Source: Lytechinus variegatus
Lineage: Eukaryota; Echinodermata; Echinoidea; Temnopleuroida; Toxopneustidae
Length of the DNA: 64,000 bases
NCBI RefSeq assembly: GCF_018143015.1
Contig: NC_054748.1
Coordinates: 11,026,967 to 11,090,966, forward strand
Direction of reading: 5' to 3'
Shown here: one piece after another, positions 8,946 through 19,287 of the stretch
Numbering within the stretch: the stretch's first letter is position 1
How the letters are laid out: each line of letters starts with the position of its first letter
Notes under the pieces: generated by a model
The model's database searches: none
What the model saw: only the letters and a program-made list of their open reading frames with translations
What the model was told of the DNA's origin: nothing
Made by a program: the position numbers and the translations under genes

Positions 8946-11900
8946 CTGAGAGGAGCGGGGAAATAGTGGAAAATGTTCATTCACTCTTACAAGAGTGGTT
9001 TCCCTAGTACATTTCTATAAAATGATTGTTTTGAGCATGTTGAGAGTGAAAATTTGGTTGATTTCAAATGACCCGAACTATGATCCCACAGAAGATAATG
9101 AATGGAAAACAAAAGCTTGAAGTTCCTAACAGTCGCTCAAAAATGAATGTAAACATAAGTTTCACTCCATAATCTTTTTAATTCACTCTTTATGGAATGG
9201 GCATGCTTAGTAATTTGTTATAAAAGGGAAAAATTCATTTGTGAAAAATAATCGTGAAAACTTCAGCAGTCCTAGGGCAGTGGTTCACATTTTGCACAGG
9301 GTTTGATTTTTATCTTTGCATCATCTAAAAATTGATCTCCATTTAACACACACAAAGATAATGTCCTTTGAAGGAAAATAAAAGATAGTAGATTGTAAAC
9401 AAGTATTAAAGTATTTGACTTTAATATTTATTTTCCACTCATGGGCTGGATGACCCTCTTCAGCCACAGGCTGTTCTTCTAAGGGGTCCAGAAAATTTAG
9501 TAGATACTAGTAATAGTAACAATGACAGTTTTCAAGCTACGCATCCTATCTGAAGCGAGTAAAATGCACGTTAGAAATGCTCCTCATTCTTGATCAATAA
9601 AACCATGAAAATACAATTGAATTATTGTCAGAGGTGATTTCATCACAAAGGATAACAGATGCTCAAACATAGGATAGGCGTTTGTGTGAAGTTAATAAGT
9701 AGATACCTTTTTCCATTTTGTAGTAGATGCAGTTTCTCTTATCGTACATTGCGCGATGAAACGTCTTCATAGCCCTGTATCCTTCCGTGATTTCCTCAAC
9801 GGGCAGAGACCAGTAGGGCGCCCTCACGCCATCATTGTAGTTTATACCTTGAAAGACGCCGTTTCGGTCATACCTGAAATGGGTGTCAATGTTACAAGGT
9901 ATTTTTATTCAGGAGCGGCGCCACAGTAGGGGGAGGCAGGGTGATACCACCATGATTCTTCAAGTATTGAAAAAAAGAGGAGTATAAAAAAGTGGTGGAG
10001 ACAAGGGGAAATAGAGGAAAGAAGACTATACATATGAGCAGTCCTAACCCCCCCCCTTCCAAGTATGAAGTCCTGTCCATGCCACTGCCTTGTGTGAATC
10101 AGATATGGATTTGAGACAGGCATATACATGATATATGTATGGTATAATCTGATAGAAAGTACAGGGCATTTCTTTGGTCAAATAAAATGACACTCGCATA
10201 AAGCAGCGTCTAAATAAATTACCAGAGCAGTTCATTGGTAGAAAATGCAACCTTTTTTATATTTGCTTTCTCTCTGGTGATTCATTTGAAGTGTATTTGA
10301 AGATAATGATGATAAGTAGCAATATTATGATGCCATTATTTATGGGGGAAGAAAAATGCAACCTATTTCTAGTGTTTGAAATACAACAGCATAATTGTAA
10401 CCAGAGTAACCGAGAAAAGGGGGACATGAACTTTGCCCCCCCCCCCCCCCCCTTCTCTCCTGGTATGAAGACTTTTCTATGCAATGGCAAAGTACAACAG
10501 TTGTAACTCTTTATTGAGCATGTTCTGTGACTGATAGTAATGATTTCATTAATGAACTCACTCAATAACAGGGCGTTGCGTCATAGTATGGTAAGGCACA
10601 AACTCAGCCCCTAGTGTCCTGAAGTCAACCTTCATCGTGGTTAATCTCTGGAAGATCTTAGGATACTCCTGCTCAAGCTGTTCGGCTACCCGAAGCCCAT
10701 CAACAAACTCATTGTCACCTCCTTCAGAATCGACTTGCTTGATGCAATGCAGCATCTGAACCTGGAACGATGAACATTACATGACAATTAAATAAAATGA
10801 GGGGATGTTTCATGAAGATTAACGATTATGGTGGCTTCTAAGGGCACCTTAGGCCCGTCATCAAACATGATAATTTTTCAGTTTGGCTTTCCATAGAGAT
10901 GGCGTCGAGCTGAGTTTTCATGAAACGGCCCTTTGTTTTGACAGGCTGATGAGTCCAGGTGGGAGTTTTATAAAGCTGTTCGTAAGATAAGAACAACTTT
11001 AAGAACGACTGGTGATCCTTTCTTTTGGTAAATGGTACACACTGCATTGTCTGTGAACAATGCTGTGCCCCCCCCCCCATGCTTTGTCTCACGGTCCGCC
11101 AGTGGGTACACACCATTGGTGATGGTTTAGCACGTATGAAAGGTTCACCAGTCGTTCTTAAAATCGCTCTTCACTTACGAACAGCTTTATGAATCGACCC
11201 CTGATGTGGTAAATATAATAATGAAAATAATATTGAAATCTTGTTGAAACAGCTAACAGGGCCTTGGATACTAACGTTCGCAATCAAGATCGACCTGTAA
11301 CTGGATACATTGATTAGATGACTATTCGTGTTTTACCATTAGTTGTTGTTAATTTAACTGTGGATTTTAGTTCTGTTCTGGGTCTCTAATACAGAAATGT
11401 TTTTGTCATGTGAGCAGCATTTCTTCATTGGTCCCTACTTCCTGAATGCCTATTAACAGATACACCACCGATTACTTAATCCTCCAGTTCTATTTTGTTT
11501 TTCAAAGTAGTGAAAATATCGCACACATAAATGAAAATTAACATCCTCCTATCACGAAGTGGCTACGGTAGATCGTCCCCTTATGATATTTCACGTAGTG
11601 AAAATGAATAAAACAGAGAAAGACAATGGAAGAGGAGAAGTAGATCATCAATATTGCTTGAAAAACTCGTCCCAGAAAAACGATACCAAGATTGATCATT
11701 TATCATGTTTATATGGTTAATACTTTCATCAATTTTGACTAATATGAGTGTTTTATTTTCTTTGAGATTATAACCGTACTAGAACACTAGTCATTTCAAT
11801 TTGAATAATGACTACTTTGCAGGTATAATATCAATGGTAGGGTGATTATTGTGATTTCTGGCAATCTTGATTAATCACACTCAATGAAGAGTCAAATCTT

Positions 11901-14173
11901 ACTAGGCCTTAATTGTCAAAATGAAGTATATGGAAATCTAATAAGTAGCACCTGAAGGGTGAGATCCGGTGATCTGTGTGAGAGTCATTCCGACTGGTCA
12001 AATCTACGTGGTCATCTCCGATTAATACTTACTAGTCAATACCTGAGAGAAACTTATGACTCTAAATGTATCAGAATGCATTCTTACCCCAGGAGTCTGG
12101 TAAAAGCCTGGGAGATCAACATGCAATCCGAGCTGCTTAGCAGTGTAGGCCAAACTGCAGGCATCGTACATCGTGATCACGTTGAATATCTCGCTAAAGA
12201 ATATAAGAAAAATTTATAACAATTACATAATTATAGCACTAATATAAGGAAATTAAAACAAATATTCACGCGTGCAGTATTGCCCATTATTTTGATCATG
12301 GTTTAACCGGTGAATTTCAAACACTTGAACTGAAACACGCAAGCGCTTCATTGGAGCAGCTGCCCTTTCAAAATGAAGGACATCACATTCCTCCATTTTT
12401 GAACGATCCTCTGTAGTCTTTTGAATCTCACCTGTACATGGTCTTTTCTGTCCGTTACATCGTCTAATGGCGATTTGCTACAGGCCCTGTGGGTGATTGC
12501 CCGCAACTCACCCGCAACAAAGTTTTGAGTATCTTCAAAACTTTTCTGCGTGCAAATCAGACTTGCGTGCGCTTCTGCTGGCAACAGCGTGTGAGATGCG
12601 GGCGATGTGACAGAGCCTTGAGATACTCTCTTTGTTTTGATCCACATTACTCTACCATTCTTTTTTTTGGGGGGGGGTAAACAAAACTGTCATATTAGAA
12701 CGACCATCTGAGACCCGTTCATGAATACTTGCTATAATAATTTATGTTTGATTTCTAACTATCAGATTGGAAGGTTTCAGTAGATAATAACTGTTAGTGT
12801 CAATTTGTTATTGTCACAAGTTAAAACGGACCCCTGGGCCATTCTTCTGAAACAGACTTATCTTTTATCATCATTGTCCACGACGCCCTCTCATGTATCT
12901 TTGCTAAGACGCCATCTTCGTTAAAATCCCCATTACTCATCCCTATTCCTAACAAACCCACTGATCTCTTATAAAATACAGATCATTGAACAAACTCCCC
13001 AATTTTATATAGAAGATACTTTGAACCATTCTTTCAAATCATACATGTACAGTCCTTCTTGTCCGTGAGACCTTCCCGGGGAGTTTTGCTAGCCCTGTTC
13101 TCCGTGATCCTAATAACTCAACCCTACCTTCAACGTCCTCCATCTCAGAACGATTTTTCTTAAACCATTCTCTCGAAGCAGCCTTACCCGTAAATAGTCC
13201 TTCTTGTCCATGAGACCCTCTCATGAAGTTTGGCTACGACGCCCTCTACGCCCGGAGTTCTTTTGATCAAAGTGATGCCGTCTGTGAGTAATTTGACTAG
13301 CCACTCATAGAGAACCTTGTTGTCTTCCATCACTTCTTTGTAGTTGAATGTGGGAATGTCTTGTTGTTTTTCCTTTCCCCATGATTTGATTTCAAGGGAC
13401 TCTAAGGGGTCGTACGGTTTCTTGCCGAACTGATGCATCTGAGAAGTAGAAAAAAATAACATATTTGACATGATTTTGATTTGATACATAAATTAAACAT
13501 CCCCCCATCGTATATAGTGGCGCAATGAGCCAGAAATGTTTAGGATAACATTTGTACACTGCGAGCGGGGGGGGGGTTCAATGGCCAACAAGTCCACCCC
13601 CCCCCCGCCCTTAGCATGGACTCAATGAATGAACATGTGCTGCACAGTGAAACTCAAATAAATAGCTACATTACAGTTTAAAAGTGCATGTCTTATTTTG
13701 AGCCTTTGGGGTAATTTTCAATTTTTGTTACCAAGACAGAACAACAGGGCCAATCTTGTCATATTCTTTCTTAAAAATTTAAATGCTTAAAAAGAGATAA
13801 TAAACTTCCTCGTGTCTCGTGATCTGTTATGAATAGGGGTATGTTTAATTACTATTCGTTACTGTCACCCACTAATTAACTATTGACTTACTTTGAGCCA
13901 TTTAGCGGGGTACGGACTCACGTTACCATTCGGCCACGTGACTTGAATAACCTTTCCTCCCTCTATGATCTCGTGTCCTGCCGGTCGGATATCCGGGTCG
14001 ATGTTAGCCATGAGAACGGATCGTTGGTAGGAATTCGGGTGGAAACATTTCGGACATCGGCAGTTATCAAATAGGAAGACGTATGGGAACCGAGCCTTGT
14101 AACCATCAGACCATTCTACATTGAACCAAGCCTTGTCGTCATCCCGTTTGAGTTTAGTTATTACGTCAGCCAT
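8764..14173 (-). CDS. BBOX1-like: Gamma-butyrobetaine dioxygenase-like 2-oxoglutarate oxygenase (six coding exons)
   Basis: Joining 14173-13892, 13438-13188, 12193-12088, 10761-10562, 9873-9707 and 8945-8764 gives 1188 bases in one frame, or 395 residues (human BBOX1 has 387). All five introns are GT-AG. The N-terminal domain carries C38-x-C40-x2-C43, three of the four zinc ligands; the fourth, His in the family, is Asn84. The catalytic double-stranded beta-helix has H202-x-D204 and H348 for iron and R366 for 2-oxoglutarate. From family knowledge BBOX hydroxylates gamma-butyrobetaine to L-carnitine, with Fe(II), oxygen and 2-oxoglutarate. From memory of the human substrate cage (Tyr177, Trp181, Tyr194, Tyr366), this protein keeps Tyr177, Tyr194 and Tyr372, but has Phe181. 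A different quaternary-amine substrate is therefore possible. Trimethyllysine dioxygenase is less likely because the C-terminal HLEGGYLDWD block is BBOX-like. An in-frame TGA two codons upstream fixes the start. Confidence 0.92.
8946..9706 (-). other. Dioxygenase intron 5
   Basis: A 761-bp GT-AG intron joining MEKG to DMVIFDN. No gene or distinct repeat was recognised within it. Confidence 0.6.
9707..9873 (-). CDS. Dioxygenase coding exon 5
   Basis: Completes Glu280, encodes residues 281-335 and gives the first base of Gly336. It reads YDRNGVFQGINYNDGVRAPY and ends YYKMEK, matching the human stretch from DDKGQVVRINFNN to FKMNPGD. Acceptor ATTTCAG; donor GTATCT. Confidence 0.9.
9905..10486. 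repeat. Two related G/C-run repeats in dioxygenase intron 4
   Basis: The segments 9905-10085 and about 10425-10486 share, on the minus strand, a core of the type GTCTTCATACCAGG followed by a poly-G run. They look like fragments of one short mobile family. The interval between them is anonymous AT-rich intron. Confidence 0.4.
10562..10761 (-). CDS. Dioxygenase coding exon 4
   Basis: Encodes residues 214-279 plus two bases of Glu280. It begins VQMLHCIKQVDSEGGDNEFV, matching VQLLHCIKQTVTGGDSEIVD of human BBOX1, and ends RPVIE across the splice. The acceptor CGTTCCAG precedes GTTCAG, and the donor GTGAGT follows GTTATTGA. Confidence 0.93.
10951..11204. mobile_element. Foldback element in dioxygenase intron 3
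   Basis: Left arm TTTATAAAGCTGTTCGTAAG and, further in, AAGAACGACTGGTGATCC; right arm ACCAGTCGTTCTTAAAATCG then CTTACGAACAGCTTTATGAA. The arms are about 57 bp each around a central loop with a poly-C run. A non-coding MITE-like insertion. Confidence 0.65.
12088..12193 (-). CDS. Dioxygenase coding exon 3: iron-binding H-x-D motif
   Basis: Completes Gly178 and encodes residues 179-213. It contains the HVD iron motif (H202, D204) within QLGLHVDLPG and ends FYQTPG. The acceptor TTCTTTAG precedes CGAGATATT, and the donor GTAAGAA follows CCTGGG. It is too short to stand out as an open frame, but aligns directly with YTTGKLSFHTDYP of human BBOX1. Confidence 0.9.
12455..12640. repeat. Imperfect inverted repeat in dioxygenase intron 2
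   Basis: GTGATTGCCCGCAACTCACC near 12492 pairs with the sequence near 12590-12612 (GCGTGTGAGATGCGGGCGAT). The core is GC-richer than its surroundings. It may be a foldback element; boundaries are uncertain. Confidence 0.4.
12837..13023 (-). pseudogene. Decayed tandem copy of the end of dioxygenase exon 2 (copy 3)
   Basis: The minus strand at about 12930-12870 reads DGVLAKIHERASWTMMIKDK, still open and clearly related to EGVVAKLHERVSWTRRTIYG. The donor region has lost its GT. With copy 2 and the functional exon it makes a three-unit array spaced by about 140 and 187 bp. Confidence 0.6.
13024..13163 (-). pseudogene. Decayed tandem copy of the end of dioxygenase exon 2 (copy 2)
   Basis: The minus strand reads GLAKLPGKVSRTRRTVHV, against the exon's VVAKLHERVSWTRRTIYG, and similarity runs past the exon border into the intron. 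A GTATGA donor-like site is kept, but no good acceptor is visible, so it is more likely a relic than an alternative exon. Confidence 0.65.
13188..13438 (-). CDS. Dioxygenase coding exon 2: linker and start of the catalytic domain
   Basis: Encodes residues 95-177 plus two bases of Gly178. The acceptor CTTCTCAG precedes ATGCATCAG, and the donor GTAAGG follows TTTACGG. It contains PLESLEIKSWGKEKQQDIP and ends LHERVSWTRRTIYG, matching KLGKRMGFLYLTFYG of human BBOX1. Two decayed copies of its last 100 bp lie downstream in the intron. Confidence 0.92.
13892..14173 (-). CDS. Dioxygenase coding exon 1: start codon and zinc-binding N-terminal domain
   Basis: Encodes residues 1-94, beginning MADVITKLKRDDDK and ending AKWLK. 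It holds the LFDNCRCPKC motif and TWPNGN, where the family usually has a His at the third position after Pro. The donor GTAAGTC lies at 13891-13885. Upstream, the acceptor TTTTCCCAG (AG at 14193-14192) suggests a separate 5' UTR exon. Confidence 0.93.
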
Positions 14174-14191
14174 GTTTCAAGATACCTAAAT

Positions 14192-14598
14192 CTGGGAAAA
14201 GAGTGGAGAATTGTAAATACGGACACAACCGCATTTAGTACGATCATCCAAAAAAGAATCATTCCCACCCAATAAAAGAATAACAATAAAAATGAATACA
14301 CAGAAATAAAAATTAATCAATTTATTGCTTATCATTTTGAAGAGAGTACAGAAAGTAAAAACATAAAACGCATAATGAATGGTAACATACCTGATGAACA
14401 AGGATAACAGGGATATTAAAATATAATGATAAGAAGGTACCAGTGGAATAAAGGTCATAAGAACTCACATCATTTCATCTTCATTCAAAGGTTTATTTCC
14501 TTTTGTCTCCTTTTAAGCTTTGCCTTTACTTCTAACTTGGACTTTGAGGACCCCCCCCCCAACAAAAAAAAATAATAATGATAATGATAGTAATGATA
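14192..14598. other. Region upstream of the dioxygenase coding start
   Basis: AT-rich. It should contain the 5' UTR intron and possibly the first non-coding exon or promoter of the minus-strand dioxygenase gene, but no distinct promoter motif was recognised. Confidence 0.35.
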
Positions 14599-14887
14599 GT
14601 GGAGCGTTGTGGCCCAGTGGATTAGTCTTCGGACTTTGAAACAGAGGGTCGTGGGTTCGAATCCCAGCCATGGCGTAATTTCCTTCAGCAAGAAACTGAT
14701 CCACGATGTGCTGCACTCGACCCAGGTGAGGTAAATGGGTACCGGTAGGAAGTAATTCCTTAAGAAGCTGTGTGCGCTATGAACGCCTAGCTTAGCCGGG
14801 TAATATAGGAGCGCCTTGAGCACCTAACAAGGTGGAAATGTGCGCAATATAAATATCCTATATTATTATTATTATTATTATTATTAG
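14599..14887 (+). mobile_element. tRNA-derived SINE, family 1, copy B
   Basis: Head GTGGAGCGTTGTGGCCCAGT, box B GGTTCGAATCCC, a body ending in a stretch resembling CAATATAAATATCC, and an (ATT)n tail at 14860-14887. Full-length relative to copy A. Confidence 0.88.
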
Positions 14888-15120
14888 TAATAGTAATGAT
14901 AGTACTGATAATAATGATATTAATAGTAATATTGTAAATAAATAAACACTGAATAATGTTAATGATAATGACAATAATAATAATAATAACACGCAAATGA
15001 ATTAATGAATGATAAATAAATAAATAATAGATAATTTAATAAATAAATTAAAAAAACAAATTATAAAATAATTAAATCAATCAACCAATCAATCAATAAA
15101 TAAATAGATAAAACAAAATA
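14888..15120. repeat. AT-rich simple repeats downstream of the SINE
   Basis: (AAT)n, (AAATAAAT)n and (AATC)n runs follow the SINE tail. No coding signal. Confidence 0.7.
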
Positions 15121-15358
15121 GAAGGCAACTAAACTAGTGTTGGATTTGAATATTACGTGATATTTGAGTACGATTCACATTACTTTAACTTTTACGGAGG
15201 CTTCACAATCACACGGACTATAACTCAAATGAGAGTCAAGAAGACTAAAAATGAATAAAGTAATCGACAATTAATAGAAAATAGATTGTTATAGCGTTCT
15301 GTGACTGTTTGATTTGACAGTCATGACAGGGGAAAGAGCAGCTAAGTCTTTATAAACA

Positions 15359-15526
15359 TTGAGTAAAATTTTACTCAATATTGGGTAGAAAGGGAACATG
15401 CATGTTTGCTGGGTATCTTTTTTACCCCATATTGGGCTATTTCAACGCAGCATTGCGTAAAATTCACAAAATATTGGGTATATTTTACCCAACCAACACG
15501 CATGTTCCCATTTTACCCAATATTGT
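15359..15526. mobile_element. Foldback element with ATTGGGTAAAA-type arms
   Basis: Begins with the perfect 20-bp palindrome TTGAGTAAAATTTTACTCAA at 15359-15378. Arms of about 40 bp follow: CAATATTGGGTAGAAAGGGA on the left matches the complement of TTCCCATTTTACCCAATATT on the right. Non-coding, MITE-like. Confidence 0.6.
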
Positions 15527-15563
15527 GTAAACTTTTTTTTAGAGTGTATGATTCACACCACAC

Positions 15564-15695
15564 ATCAGGGGCCGCTGTGTGGGCTTCAGCCCCCCCCCCC
15601 AACCGTGTACCAAAACATTAAAATTTTGGTTCAGCCCCCGCGCCCCCCCCCCCCCCAAAAAAAAAAAAAAAAAAAAAACTTTCCACGGTCTCCGC
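15564..15695. repeat. Short inverted-end repeat with C and A homopolymers
   Basis: CAGGGGCCGCTGTG at the left and CCACGGTCTCCG at the right are imperfect inverted ends. The interior has poly-C, CCGTGTACCAAAACATTAAA and poly-A. A relative with the same core lies at 56663-56791. No target duplication was found here. Confidence 0.45.
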
Positions 15696-16648
15696 ACGTC
15701 TGTTAGAGCTCAGGGATATTTTTGGAACCTGAACAATATATTTTTTTATTATCAAGTCTTTGTGTCTTGTTCCAAAGTCAGAATGACACTTCACAAATAA
15801 CCATGAATAAATGAAACATTGGCAGACAACATGTTGAATGTAATTATTGAGTTCGATTTAGATACAAAGTACAAAGTCAACATTGAGTTCGATTAGATAC
15901 GAAGTACAAAGTCAATTATTATGATTATGCAATAATGAGAGTAACATTTACATTAAGGATTTGATCTTCATCATTCTATTGAACTTTGCCCCCACCAAAG
16001 TTTGCTCTGAACTTCTTATGAAGGACATATAAGAGAATAAATGACATCATTTATTGGAAAAAGTACCCTTGCGACAGCTATCTATTCCCTGACACTTACA
16101 ATTCGGAACACTTGGTATGTTTCGATCTGAAAGCTTGATGAGGTTTGTTACCCATTGGCCATTGCAACAAGTAGGCCTAATAAATGTAAATGACATTAAT
16201 GAATAGGTATAGGCATGGTAAGACTTCGTAACTAATGGGTTTGAAATTTGACAATAAGCATGATAAACATTAAAAGTCTTATAACCGTAACATCTCTTTT
16301 AAAGATCATCTACAGAGAAAGTACAAGGATGTAAACAAAATAAGACAACATTTGACACAATGATAAATAAGAAATAAAGAAACAGCAGGAAAAAATAGGA
16401 AAAATCCCATATGCTTTCCCGCCAAAAACAAAGTGTCAATATTTTTTTTTCATCCTTGTTCTTTCTCCATACTCACGTCCTTTATAAAGAGACTTATTAT
16501 ACTGGTAAATGAATTTAATGTTTATCATGTATATTCAGACTGAAATAAGAAGTTGGTTGTTTACCAATATGTCGTTAAATAGATCTCCGAATTGAACAGC
16601 TTATTCGCAATTCAAATATTTGCATTTGAATATCGATGTTGTATATCA
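15696..16648. other. Intergenic, no gene seen
   Basis: AT-rich. A short direct repeat at about 15847-15917 (GAGTTCGATTTAGATAC) is the only structure noted. Confidence 0.4.
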
Positions 16649-16747
16649 GAGGAGGTTCCGTGGCCGAGTGGTCTAAGGCATGAGGCGCCTGACTGGAAAG
16701 TCCGCGGCACCAGTGCATCGCCCGCGCCCGTGAGCAAGACATTTTAA
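16649..16747 (+). mobile_element. tRNA-derived SINE head, family 4, interrupted
   Basis: Leu/Ser-tRNA-like head GGAGGTTCCGTGGCCGAGTG with CTAAGGC, running into GTGAGCAAGACATTTTA. It is cut off where the foldback element at 16748 begins, inside a TTAA. A related head lies in reverse at 45464-45535. Confidence 0.55.
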
Positions 16748-17258
16748 AGGGATGGTCCAGGCTGGAGATATTTATATCTTGGTAAATAGAGTAAAATTCA
16801 AAGAGCAAAAATGCCGAAAGTTTGATCAAAATCTGATAACAAATAACGAAGTTATTGAATTTTAAAGATGTGCATTATCCCGGTGAAACAATACCAGGCA
16901 TGTCGTCATGAATATTCATTAGGTGGGCTGAAGATGTCATATCCCCACTGACTTGTCGTCTAGTAGTTTATTATATGAAATTAGCTTTATTCAAAAGTTT
17001 TCTACCAACGAAGAAGTAAAACAATCGGATTGACAACTGATTAAGCGCATTAGCATGATTAGCAATTTATTGTTGTAACTTCTTCAATGGAGACGCATCA
17101 TTTACAAATGTATGGAAAATGAAACATTCATGATTTCATGTAATAACATAAGAAAAAGGAAAGTGGGGATATGGGGGATAATGACAACATCAGCCCAACT
17201 GTTTTCACAAGATATTGATAAACTTTAAAATTCAATCACTCCGTTATTTGTTATCCGT
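16748..17258. mobile_element. Foldback element in a TTAA site, family F2
   Basis: The left end follows TTAA (16744-16747) and begins AGGGATGGTCCAGGCTGGAG. The inner arm AACAAATAACGAAGTTATTG is matched in reverse near 17230-17255. The outermost right end is diverged. It contains AGATGTCAT at 16932-16940. No protein coding. Confidence 0.6.
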
Positions 17259-17337
17259 TTGCCAGTGCTCTTTTATCCTGCATGCATGTAAATGGAAATG
17301 CTATTCGCGTTCTTTGTAACTCGGTGTGCATTTTTAG

Positions 17338-17412
17338 TAACATATATTATGCCAAGTACGTTGCCAACATTACATAACATCGTGTTTTATTGCAGACACA
17401 CCCCTCTCATAT
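17338..17412. repeat. Dispersed repeat with inverted partner at 19288-19355
   Basis: GCCAACATTACATAACATCG and its flanks recur inverted at 19288-19355, with about 85 percent identity by eye. Probably fragments of one element. Confidence 0.55.
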
Positions 17413-18347
17413 GTTTACCAAGGCTTCGATCTTCACACAACCATACATACAATGCGAGTTTACATGCAACGACAGAACGATGTATTAAATTGACAAGTGT
17501 TATAAAACAGAGCCTCACCTGATCTCACGGCGCACAGGAATAATGCAGGACAGTACTATACGGTGTATATCCAATACTGTACGGGAATACTGGTTGCACC
17601 GTGTTATAAATTCACTATTCAATGATGCAGTACGCACTGCACTGGTCCAACACGCTGGGTATATAAAGAGGATTCGAGCTCCTTATTTATTGTTTGCAAA
17701 ATAATGCTTCTGAACTGGGCATTATCAATAGGTCAAACCATTGAGTTTATTACGTGGGCAGACTGACCACGTATTTCCAGTAGAGATGAGAACTGGAGCT
17801 GAGCGGAGGTATATATATTCGGTCAGTTGTTGTTTATCAACAAAATACCTACTAGTCTTTCATCAAGCATTATTTTATTTTCATTTTACGTAGGCCGTTT
17901 CACTGATAGTTTGGTAAACATAAAAAGCAAGTCAACATGTATTCTACACAACGCTTCCAACGCTTAATTAATATATACATATATATGTTAATACAATTAG
18001 GTGTCCTGGGTTGGCGTTATAAGGTTCGTTCTTTATGTGTATTTATGTATATTGTATATGTTTGTATTTTTTAATGGGTTAACGTCGAGATACGACTTGA
18101 ATTGAAAAAAACTCTTATGATTAACGGTGCCTAATTAATAGAAGAAGGCCTACATTGTCATTAATTATATCAAAAGAAATTATTAAAAGTATGTTTACTT
18201 GCAATAACAGTGATGGTATGGGTGATATGATGATGATATTTATTTTTAACAAGTAGGTATTAAGGTTGGTATCATCATATTAAAGCATAATTTTTCTATT
18301 TGATGCAAGGTAAAATAACAAATAATCGACCTCATTAGACATGTTAA
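17413..18347. other. Intergenic, no gene seen
   Basis: No exon recognised. GGTATATAAAGAGG at 17658-17671 resembles a TATA box on the plus strand, but no gene follows that I can recognise. Confidence 0.35.
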
Positions 18348-18850
18348 AGTTCATCCTAAAAAAAAATTGTTGGAAAAAATAGCAAAAAGATAGTACAAAT
18401 TATTGGAGAAGATTTGAGGAAAATCCATTTATGATTAAGAAAGCTATGAGAATTCTTAATTTTTGGATTTGTGACGTCATAAACGAGCAGCTGCCCCATA
18501 ATGTTACATAATATGAAATACATAAATTTCAAATTGTTAATGGTTCATGATTTTTTATTATTTTTTTTTAGTCTGAGCTGGTGTAAGATGATTTGTGTAT
18601 TGATATACTGAAGGTACAATTCAAAAACGTTTTTAACTTTCTGACAAAAAATGTCATTACATTGATTTTTTTTTACCAGAGTATTACGATTATGTAGAAA
18701 AGCTGCTCACTCATGCATGGGGCAGCTGCACGTTTCTGTAATAAATAAATAACTTTCTTAATGTGTAATGGATTTTCCTCAAATCTTCACCAATATTTTT
18801 TTTTTACTTTTCTGCTATTTTAACTACAAACTTTTTTCAGGGTGAACTTC
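18348..18850. mobile_element. Foldback element in a TTAA site, family F4
   Basis: The left end follows TTAA (18344-18347) and starts AGTTCATCC. The inner arm GATTTGAGGAAAATCCATT is repeated in inverse at about 18769-18790, and the right end is GGGTGAACTT. It contains the perfect CRE-like TGACGTCA at 18472-18479 and the near-mirror pair CAGCTGCCCC / GGGGCAGCTG. Confidence 0.6.
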
Positions 18851-19287
18851 CGGTTTAGTTGTCAGTGATGGAGTCGAGGCCACAATTTGCCGGTCTTGGC
18901 CTCGGCCCGTGTCACATAAAAAAAAAATCTGTGAGAAAAGGTACTCTCCAGTGGCCTCGAGCACAGCTATGTTAATTGGTAAATACTTGGAAAGTAACAA
19001 AATGATCCTGATCTCATGATGGCCGAGCTATTGAGTCTATATTTATCCTACATGAAAATGGTCTAGCGCCATCTCTAGATTTTCGATTGAATAAAGTAAA
19101 TGGTTTATGTTCATTATTTTCACCTTGATATGGTATTTAACGTGTACTATTTTTTTCAATTATGGTAGCATTTGCGCTTCTTTTCATAGATCTTACATTA
19201 ATCCAAATTACTGGGGACAAAAATGAATTCGAATATAGGATCACCAAAAAATATTTTTTCTTCCTTAAAGATCAAGTCCACCCTGAA
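18851..19287. other. Intergenic, no gene seen
   Basis: Anonymous AT-rich DNA between two foldback elements. Confidence 0.35.

Noticed and set aside
12837..13163. Mutually exclusive alternative exons of the dioxygenase
   Set aside because: Copies 2 and 3 lack clear acceptors, and copy 3 lacks a donor; the similarity also extends into intron sequence, which fits decayed tandem duplication better.
8764..14173. Trimethyllysine dioxygenase (TMLHE) instead of BBOX-like
   Set aside because: The C-terminal HLEGGYLDWD block and the VQMLHCIKQ stretch are closer to BBOX1 than to the TMLHE sequence I recall. Phylogeny would settle it.
17658..17671. TATA-box promoter
   Set aside because: The sequence fits TATATAAAG, but no exon or transcript start could be recognised downstream, and such strings are expected by chance in AT-rich DNA.
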